Origin: an uncultured Oscillospiraceae bacterium
Lineage (GTDB): Bacteria; Bacillota; Clostridia; Oscillospirales; Oscillospiraceae
Assembly (NCBI GenBank): GCA_934572325.1
Contig: CAKTKT010000062.1
Coordinates: 1-10,323 of the forward strand
DNA: 10,323 nt
Direction: 5' to 3'
Below the pieces are notes generated by a model. The model was not told where the DNA came from. It did not search any database and saw only the letters and a list, made by a program, of their open reading frames with translations. Below are positions 5,008 to 10,323 of this stretch, piece after piece (positions within the stretch are counted from its first letter, which is position 1; each line of letters opens with the position of its first letter). The position numbers and the translations under genes were made by a program.

Positions 5008-6189
5008 ATGAAGCACTATCTTTTCACATCCGAATCCGTGACCGAGGGGCATCCCGACAAAATATGCGACCAGATCTCCGACGCGGTGCTCGACGCGATA
5101 CTCGCCGCCGACCCCGACGGGCGCGTCGCGTGCGAGACGACGGCGTCCACCGGACTTATCCACATCATGGGCGAGATAAGCACGAAGTGCTATGTTGACA
5201 TCCCGAGGCTCGCGCGCGAGGTCGTGCGCGAGATAGGGTATGACCGCTCAAAGTACGGCTTCGACTGCGACACCTGCGGCATCATAACGAATATAGACGA
5301 GCAGTCCGGCGACATCGCCATGGGCGTTGACCGCGCGCTCGAAACAAGGACCGGCGAGGATGCTGAGCTTCAAAACGGCGCGGGGGATCAGGGCATGATG
5401 TTCGGCTACGCCTGCGACGAGACGCCGGAGCTTATGCCCCTGCCCATCTCGCTGGCGCACAGGCTGGCAAAGCGCCTTGCCGAGGTGAGAAAGCAGGGGC
5501 TTGTCGGCTACCTCCGCCCCGACGGGAAAACGCAGGTCACGGTGGAGTATGACGAGAACCGCCGCCCCGTGCGCGTGGACACCGTCGTCATCTCCACGCA
5601 GCACGCCCCCGACGCGGCGCTCGAAACCATCCGCCGCGACATGATAGAGCTTGTCGTAAAGCCCGTCATCCCCGCAGAGCTTTTGGACGATAAAACGAAA
5701 TACTACGTCAACCCGACGGGGCGCTTCGTGATAGGCGGACCGCAGGGCGACTCCGGTCTCACCGGACGCAAGATAATCGTGGACACCTACGGCGGCAGCG
5801 CGCCCCACGGCGGCGGCGCATTCTCCGGCAAGGACCCCACGAAGGTCGATCGCTCCGCCGCCTACGCCGCGCGCTACATCGCCAAGAACGTCGTCGCGGC
5901 GGGGCTGGCGCAGCGCTGCCAGATCCAGCTCGCCTACGCGATAGGCGTGGCAAAGCCCGTGAGCGTGCTGGTGGAGACCTTCGGCACGGGCAAGGCGGAC
6001 GACTTTGCATTGGCGGCGGCGGTGGAGAAGGTCTTTGACCTGCGCCCGACCGCCATCATACGCGAGCTTGACCTCAAAAAGCCCATCTATCGCAGACTCG
6101 CCGCCTACGGGCACATGGGGCGCGAGGATCTGGGCGTGCGCTGGGAGGACACGGACAAGACCGCCGCTCTGCTCGCGGCGCTCAACTGA
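5008..6189 (+). CDS. metK: S-adenosylmethionine synthetase (methionine adenosyltransferase)
   Basis: 393 aa, normal length. The enzyme makes S-adenosylmethionine from ATP and methionine in the cytoplasm and works as an oligomer. Signature blocks in order: TSESVTEGHPDKICDQISDA (7-26), holding the His15/Asp17-type active-site residues; GAGDQGMMFGYA (125-136), the family hexapeptide; GGPQGDSGLTGRKIIVDTYG (243-262); and GGGAFSGKDPTKVDRSAAY (268-286), the P-loop-like second signature. The ATG at 5008 is preceded by AAAGGAG with 7 nt spacing. Expression depends on the SAM-I riboswitch and terminator upstream, which lets the product feed back on its own synthesis, and possibly on the hairpin at 4942-4986. 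It appears to be a single-gene unit, followed by a hairpin at 6224-6259. All key residues that can be checked by eye are present. Confidence 0.99.
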   Translation: MKHYLFTSESVTEGHPDKICDQISDAVLDAILAADPDGRVACETTASTGLIHIMGEISTKCYVDIPRLAREVVREIGYDRSKYGFDCDTCGIITNIDEQSGDIAMGVDRALETRTGEDAELQNGAGDQGMMFGYACDETPELMPLPISLAHRLAKRLAEVRKQGLVGYLRPDGKTQVTVEYDENRRPVRVDTVVISTQHAPDAALETIRRDMIELVVKPVIPAELLDDKTKYYVNPTGRFVIGGPQGDSGLTGRKIIVDTYGGSAPHGGGAFSGKDPTKVDRSAAYAARYIAKNVVAAGLAQRCQIQLAYAIGVAKPVSVLVETFGTGKADDFALAAAVEKVFDLRPTAIIRELDLKKPIYRRLAAYGHMGREDLGVRWEDTDKTAALLAALN

Positions 6190-6193
6190 AGTA

Positions 6194-6222
6194 TTGGCTT
6201 TTTGCGGAATATACAGTATAAT
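6194..6222 (+). promoter_or_regulatory. Promoter of the GH2-GH36 operon
   Basis: A -35-like TTGGCT (6194-6199) and a perfect TATAAT (6217-6222) are separated by 17 bp, beginning 5 bp after the metK stop. Transcription would start near 6229, inside the left arm of the hairpin at 6224-6259. Confidence 0.6.
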
Positions 6223-6223
6223 A

Positions 6224-6259
6224 AAAGGCGAGAGATCCCACGGTGGATTTCCCGCCTTT
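6224..6259 (+). terminator. Hairpin between metK and GH2: terminator and/or operator
   Basis: AAAGGCGAGAGATCC (6224-6238) pairs with GGATTTCCCGCCTTT (6245-6259) around a 6-nt loop, with one mismatch and one G-U wobble. As the metK terminator it has only a weak tail (TTTCTATATTAT). It overlaps the predicted start of the GH2 transcript, so the dyad could instead be a repressor operator for the glycosidase operon. Confidence 0.6.
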
Positions 6260-6287
6260 CTATATTATAAAAAGGAAGTGACGCGCG

Positions 6288-8630
6288 ATGATAAGCCTGT
6301 GCGACGGCTGGCAGTTTAGCCGGAGGTGGAGCGAGGAGTTTATGTCCGGCGCGGCGGACGGAGAGCCGGTGCGCCTGCCGCACACCGTGCGCGAGCTGCC
6401 GCTGCACTACGCCGCGCCGGAGGCTTACGAGACCGTGTGCGCCTATCGGAGGACGCTCCGCATCCCCGCGGAGTATGAGGGCAAGCGGCTGCTTCTGCGG
6501 TTTGACGGCGCGGCGCATATCGCCGAGGTGTACGTCAACGGCGTGAAATGCGCCGAGCACCGCTGCGGGTATACGGCGTTTCGCGCGGAGATAACGGAGC
6601 TTGTAAAATACGGCGCGGACAATACGCTCGCCGTTCGGCTCGACTGCACGGAGAACCCCGCGATACCGCCGTTCGGCTTCGTGATAGACTACCTCACATA
6701 CGGCGGGCTCTACCGTGAGGTATGGCTGGACGTGCGCGAGCGGGTATATATAGAGGACGTGTTCGTCTCGACGCCGGCGCTTGACAGGGTGCGCGTCGCG
6801 CTTGCGATAAACGGCGGCGCGGAGCGCGCGAGGGTGCGCATACTCGACGGGGAGGGCTGCCTTGCCGAGGGCGAGAGCGCGGAGGAGACCATAGAGCTTG
6901 CAGCGCCCGAGGCGGAGCCGTGGAGCTGTGAGCATCCGAAGCTCTACACCTGCGCGGTGACGCTCTCAAACGGCGATGAGCGGCGCGTGACGTTCGGCTT
7001 CCGCACGGCGGACTTTCGCGCGGACGGGCTGTACCTCAACGGGACGCGGGTGTTTTTGCGCGGGCTGAACCGGCATCAGTGCTACCCGTACATCGGCTAC
7101 GCCGCGCCGGAGAGCCTCCAGCGCGAGGACGCGCGCATACTGCGCCGCGAGCTGGGCTGCAACGCGGTGCGCACGTCGCACTATCCGCAGAGCCGGTACT
7201 TCATCGACGAGTGCGACCGAGAGGGGCTGCTGGTGTTCACGGAGCTTCCGGGCTGGCAGCATATCGGGGGCGCGGCGTGGAAGGCGCAGGCGGAGGAGAA
7301 CGTGCGCGAGATGGTGACGCAGTACCGCAATCATCCGAGCATCGTGCTGTGGGGCGTGCGCATAAACGAGAGCGTGGACGACGACGAGCTGTACGCGCGC
7401 ACGAACGCGCTCGCCCATGAGCTCGACCCCACGCGCGCGACCTCAGGAGTGCGCTATCTAGAAAAGAGCAGTCTTCTGGAGGACGTGTATTCATATAACG
7501 ACTTTTCCCACAACGGCACGAACGCGGGCGCAAAGCCCAAGGGCAGGGTCACGCCCGACAGGAGCAAGGCCCTCATCATCTCCGAGCATAACGGGCATAT
7601 GTTCCCCACAAAGTCCTTCGACCCGTGGGCAAAGCGGCAGGAGCAGGCGCTGCGCCATGCGCGCGTGCTCGCGGCGGCGCAGTCCGACGGCGGACACGCG
7701 GGGTGCTTCGGCTGGTGTATGTTCGATTACCCCACGCATAAGGACTTCGGCTCGGGCGACAGGGTGTGCTACCACGGGGTGATGGACGCTTTCCGCAACC
7801 CCAAGCTCGCCGCCGCGCTCTACGCCAGCCAGAGCGGGGAGCGGGACGTGCTGGAGATAGGCTCGCCGATGGATATAGGCGACTACGCCGCGGGAAACCT
7901 CGGCGAGGTATACGTCTTTACGAACGCGGAGGAGATAGCGCTATATAAAAACGACGAGTATGTCACGACCTTCAAGCCCGCGGGCTTTTCGGGGCTTGCG
8001 CACCCGCCCGTGCTCGCCGACGACACGATAGGCTGCCTTCTGAATACGCAGGAGGGCTTCACCGGCGCGAAGGAGCGGCTGCTGCACGAGTGCCTCGTCT
8101 CCGCCGGACGGCACGGGCTTGCCGGTATGCCGCTGAGAGATAAGCTGAAAATGCTGTGGTGCATGGCGGCGTATCGGCTGAGCTTTGCCGACGGCGTGGC
8201 GCTCTACGGCAGGTACGTGGGCAACTGGGGCGGCGAGGCGACGCGCTGGCGATTTGAGGCGCGGCGCGGCGGAAGGACCGTCCTCTCCGCGACACGCGCC
8301 ACCGGGCGCGCGCTGCGCCTTGACGTTCGCGTGAGCCATACCGTGCTCTGCGAAAGGCAGAGCTACGACATGGCGGCTGTGCGCGTGCGCATACTCGACG
8401 AATACGGCGCCGTGGCGAGCTATGCCCAGCTTCCGGTGTCGCTTTGCGCCGAGGGCGGCGTCGCGCTTGTCGGCGCGGAAACCGTGACGGCGGAGGGCGG
8501 AATGTGCGACGCGTATGTGCGCTCGCTGGGGCGCGCGGGGCGCGGCGCACTGTGCCTGAAGGCGGCGGGGCTGGACAAGGTAAAAATAGATTTCACGGTC
8601 GAGGTGACCGGGGAGGCGGCAAATGTATAA
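6288..8630 (+). CDS. Glycoside hydrolase family 2, beta-galactosidase type
   Basis: 780 aa, no signal peptide, so probably cytoplasmic. Domains by eye: sugar-binding jelly roll (about 1-150, with YVNG and DYLTYGGLYREVWL), Ig-like sandwich (about 152-240), catalytic TIM barrel (about 240-515), then an Ig-like domain (about 535-575) and a further beta-rich C-terminal part to 775. Catalytic landmarks: RGLNRHQ (258-264), NAVRTSHYP (292-300), ELPGWQHIG (319-327), acid/base Glu361 in LWGVRINES, and nucleophile Glu433 in IISEHNGH. The RTSHYP block argues against GH2 beta-mannosidase, and no NxK glucuronidase motif follows the nucleophile, so a beta-galactosidase-like enzyme is the best call; the exact linkage is unknown. 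AAGGA lies 11 nt before the ATG. The stop overlaps the GH36 start, so the two are translated together, and a joint role in galactoside breakdown is inferred. Confidence 0.9.
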   Translation: MISLCDGWQFSRRWSEEFMSGAADGEPVRLPHTVRELPLHYAAPEAYETVCAYRRTLRIPAEYEGKRLLLRFDGAAHIAEVYVNGVKCAEHRCGYTAFRAEITELVKYGADNTLAVRLDCTENPAIPPFGFVIDYLTYGGLYREVWLDVRERVYIEDVFVSTPALDRVRVALAINGGAERARVRILDGEGCLAEGESAEETIELAAPEAEPWSCEHPKLYTCAVTLSNGDERRVTFGFRTADFRADGLYLNGTRVFLRGLNRHQCYPYIGYAAPESLQREDARILRRELGCNAVRTSHYPQSRYFIDECDREGLLVFTELPGWQHIGGAAWKAQAEENVREMVTQYRNHPSIVLWGVRINESVDDDELYARTNALAHELDPTRATSGVRYLEKSSLLEDVYSYNDFSHNGTNAGAKPKGRVTPDRSKALIISEHNGHMFPTKSFDPWAKRQEQALRHARVLAAAQSDGGHAGCFGWCMFDYPTHKDFGSGDRVCYHGVMDAFRNPKLAAALYASQSGERDVLEIGSPMDIGDYAAGNLGEVYVFTNAEEIALYKNDEYVTTFKPAGFSGLAHPPVLADDTIGCLLNTQEGFTGAKERLLHECLVSAGRHGLAGMPLRDKLKMLWCMAAYRLSFADGVALYGRYVGNWGGEATRWRFEARRGGRTVLSATRATGRALRLDVRVSHTVLCERQSYDMAAVRVRILDEYGAVASYAQLPVSLCAEGGVALVGAETVTAEGGMCDAYVRSLGRAGRGALCLKAAGLDKVKIDFTVEVTGEAANV

Positions 8631-10206
8631 AATAAGCTACGAGATACGCTTTGAAAAGAGCGCGCCCATAACGGGCGCGGCGGAGGTCGGGCATGGCGCG
8701 TGGCGCTTCGCGCCTACGCTGCCGCAGGATAAAATAGTCTCCGCCCGCGCCGAGATACCCCTTGCGACGGCGGAGGACGAGAGAATATTCATCAACGGCT
8801 ACCAGACGTGGACGTTCTGCCCCGAGCATACGCGCGAGGACAGTCTGTCCGGCGTCGGGCGCTACCCGAAATTTCTTGTCGAGCACTTCGGCATGGATCG
8901 CTACGGCGACTATCACTTTGTCGATTACCCGCGCCGCGCGGGGCTGACGCACGGGGAGAGCTGGTGCTATTTCCGGCGCGGGGAGGACTTCCGGCTCATC
9001 GCGTCGCTCTCGGAGCGCGCGGGGTACACGCTCTTCGCCTACGACGCGCATGAAAACCGCCTGACCGTGCGGCGCGACTGCGCGGGGATAGAGTGCGGCG
9101 GGGAGTACCCCGTGTTTGAGCTGTTTTTCGCCGAGGGCGGGGAGGATGCGGTGTTTGACGCATGGTTTGCCGCGATGGGCATAAAGGCGCGCACGCAGGT
9201 GAAGCTCGCGGGGTATTCAAGCTGGTATAACCGCTATCGGAATATAGACGAGGACAGCATAAGCGACGACCTTGTCGGCTGCGCCGAGCTCATGCGCGCG
9301 GGCGATCTTTTCCAGATAGACGACGGCTGGGAGCCCGCCGTCGGCGACTGGCTGGAGGCGGACGGGAAGAAATTCCCGCTCGGCATGAAAATGCTCGCCG
9401 ACGGGATACACCGCAGGGATTTTCTCGCGGGGCTGTGGCTCGCGCCGTTCGTGTGCCAGAAGGGCTCCGCCGTCATGCGCGAGCATCCAGACTGGCTCTA
9501 TCTCCGCGACGGCAAGCCGTGGTACTGCGGCAGCAACTGGGGCGGGTTCTACGCGCTGGATATAGATAACCCCGAGTTCACGGCGTATCTTGAAAGGGTG
9601 TTTGACCGCGTGCTCAACGAATGGGGGTTCGACCTTGTCAAGCTCGACTTTCTCTACGCCGCCGCGCCCTACGGCGACGCGCACGAGACGCGCGCAGGAC
9701 GCATGATGCGCGCCGTGGAGCTGCTGCGGCGGCTGTGCGGGGATAAGCTGATCCTCGGCTGCGGCGTGCCGGTGATGCCGGCGTTCGGCGTGGTGGACTA
9801 CTGCCGGATAGGCTGCGATGTGGGGCTGGACTGGAACAACAGCTTCCTCGTGCGCAGTGCGAACCGCGAGACGGTGTCCACGCGCCGCGCCGTGCTCAAC
9901 AGCATATTCCGCCGCCAGCTCAACGGCAGGGCGTATCTGAGCGATCCGGACGTGTTCTTCCTGCGCGAGGACAACATAAGGCTGACGGCGGAGGAGAAGT
10001 ACACCCTTGCCACGGTCAACAGCCTTTTCGGCGGGGTGCTGCTGTGCTCGGACAATATGGGGCGCTACTCTCCCACGGCGAGGGAGATGTACGCGCAGCT
10101 CCTCAAAAACCGCGAGGCGAAAAGCATCCGCGTCACGAATGACGGCGCGGGGCTCAGCGTGAGCTACGACCTCGGCGGCGCGGAGGAGATACTGAGTATA
10201 GAGTAA
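8623..10206 (+). CDS. Alpha-galactosidase, glycoside hydrolase family 36
   Basis: 527 aa, similar to the short GH36 enzymes (the Thermotoga type is about 550 aa). An N-terminal beta-sandwich (about 1-190, with FINGYQTW) is followed by a TIM barrel: GYSSWYNRY (197-205), LFQIDDGWEP (229-238), GLWLAPF (270-276), VKLDFLYA (339-346) with nucleophile Asp342, and CRIGCDVGLDW (394-404) with candidate acid/base Asp399. It should release terminal alpha-galactose from raffinose-type sugars or galactosylated glycans, in the cytoplasm since no signal peptide is present. The ATG lies inside the last codons of the GH2 gene (8-nt overlap) with a GGGGAGG Shine-Dalgarno, indicating translational coupling. With the GH2 enzyme it forms a degradation pair, but no transporter or regulator is visible. 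A rho-independent terminator follows directly. Confidence in the family is high; the natural substrate is inferred. Confidence 0.93.
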   Translation: MYKISYEIRFEKSAPITGAAEVGHGAWRFAPTLPQDKIVSARAEIPLATAEDERIFINGYQTWTFCPEHTREDSLSGVGRYPKFLVEHFGMDRYGDYHFVDYPRRAGLTHGESWCYFRRGEDFRLIASLSERAGYTLFAYDAHENRLTVRRDCAGIECGGEYPVFELFFAEGGEDAVFDAWFAAMGIKARTQVKLAGYSSWYNRYRNIDEDSISDDLVGCAELMRAGDLFQIDDGWEPAVGDWLEADGKKFPLGMKMLADGIHRRDFLAGLWLAPFVCQKGSAVMREHPDWLYLRDGKPWYCGSNWGGFYALDIDNPEFTAYLERVFDRVLNEWGFDLVKLDFLYAAAPYGDAHETRAGRMMRAVELLRRLCGDKLILGCGVPVMPAFGVVDYCRIGCDVGLDWNNSFLVRSANRETVSTRRAVLNSIFRRQLNGRAYLSDPDVFFLREDNIRLTAEEKYTLATVNSLFGGVLLCSDNMGRYSPTAREMYAQLLKNREAKSIRVTNDGAGLSVSYDLGGAEEILSIE

Positions 10207-10214
10207 AAATGATG

Positions 10215-10247
10215 ATCGGGCAGCGCCTGCGGCTCTGCCCGATTTTA
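10215..10247 (+). terminator. Rho-independent terminator of the GH2-GH36 operon
   Basis: ATCGGGCAG (10215-10223) pairs perfectly with CTGCCCGAT (10235-10243) around an 11-nt loop and runs into TTTT. It lies 8 bp after the GH36 stop. The 75-bp repeat begins about 2 bp after the T run. Confidence 0.88.
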
Positions 10248-10248
10248 C

Positions 10249-10323
10249 TGTAGGTTTGTCAAACATATTGTACAGTGATCTCAGCGGGAGACAGCCAGCG
10301 GAGGGGTCTCATGGGTAAGTTGT
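10249..10323 (+). repeat. 75-bp repeat, right copy (reaches the window end)
   Basis: This is the inverted counterpart of 32-106 with one mismatch. It begins TGTAGG, contains GTTTGTCAAAC (10254-10264) and GAGAC/GTCTC (10288-10292, 10306-10310), and may continue past the window. It follows the GH36 terminator directly, just as the left copy lies beyond the SGNH gene. Ends starting with TG are common among insertion sequences, but no family is recognised. Confidence 0.9.
10311..10323 (+). CDS. Possible start of the outward-reading repeat gene (partial)
   Basis: ATG at 10311 follows GGAGGGG by 5 nt, as in the left repeat copy; only four codons (MGKL) are visible before the window ends. It is listed because the arrangement is duplicated. 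No function can be given. Confidence 0.18.

Noticed and set aside
5248..6114. 288-codon open frame on the minus strand
   Set aside because: It is antisense to metK, with no ribosome binding site or motif.
9217..10266. 349-codon open frame on the minus strand
   Set aside because: It is antisense to the GH36 gene, with biased Ala/His/Arg composition and no domain; a shadow of the real gene.
32..10323. The whole window as a transposon bounded by terminal inverted repeats
   Set aside because: The interior holds core genes (spo0A, metK) and no transposase or integrase. The repeats appear to open outward, so two separate copies of a repeat, or contig ends, are more likely.

Overview
The window looks like chromosomal DNA from a GC-rich, endospore-forming Clostridia-type Firmicute, probably near Oscillospirales or Christensenellales. 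This is inferred from a recognisable spo0A, an S-box (SAM-I) riboswitch ahead of metK, purine-rich Shine-Dalgarno sequences and heavy use of ATA for Ile in a GC-rich genome. No rRNA, tRNA, CRISPR array or recognisable complete mobile element is visible.

Layout. The left part is on the minus strand. From right to left it holds a secreted barnase-like ribonuclease (4033-4602), spo0A (2955-3758) with its own terminator, and a two-gene operon of an MBOAT membrane O-acyltransferase (1267-2745) and an SGNH-like membrane-anchored partner (172-1251). The right part is on the plus strand: a consensus promoter, a SAM-I riboswitch with terminator, metK (5008-6189), a second promoter with a strong leader hairpin, and a translationally coupled pair of glycosidases, GH2 (6288-8630) and GH36 alpha-galactosidase (8623-10206), closed by a terminator. 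The two halves diverge at about 4603-4740.

How the parts work together. The glycosidase pair is cytoplasmic and would split galactosides after import; no transporter lies here. metK is set by the SAM level through its leader. The MBOAT/SGNH pair is the usual two-part machine for acylating a surface polymer outside the membrane. spo0A appears to be autoregulated: its upstream region carries several 0A boxes, including a tandem pair exactly 10 bp apart.

Most notable. (1) Both ends of the window carry the same 75-bp sequence in inverted orientation (one mismatch), each followed by a Shine-Dalgarno and ATG reading outward; this may be the edge of a multicopy element. (2) The barnase homologue keeps its catalytic residues but has Tyr at the barnase Arg59 position and an added Cys pair, and no barstar gene is present. 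(3) The Spo0A receiver lacks one of the two conserved acidic Mg-pocket residues. (4) A strong hairpin sits between the SAM-I terminator and the metK ribosome binding site. None of this amounts to a clearly new multi-gene system, but these points deserve checking.
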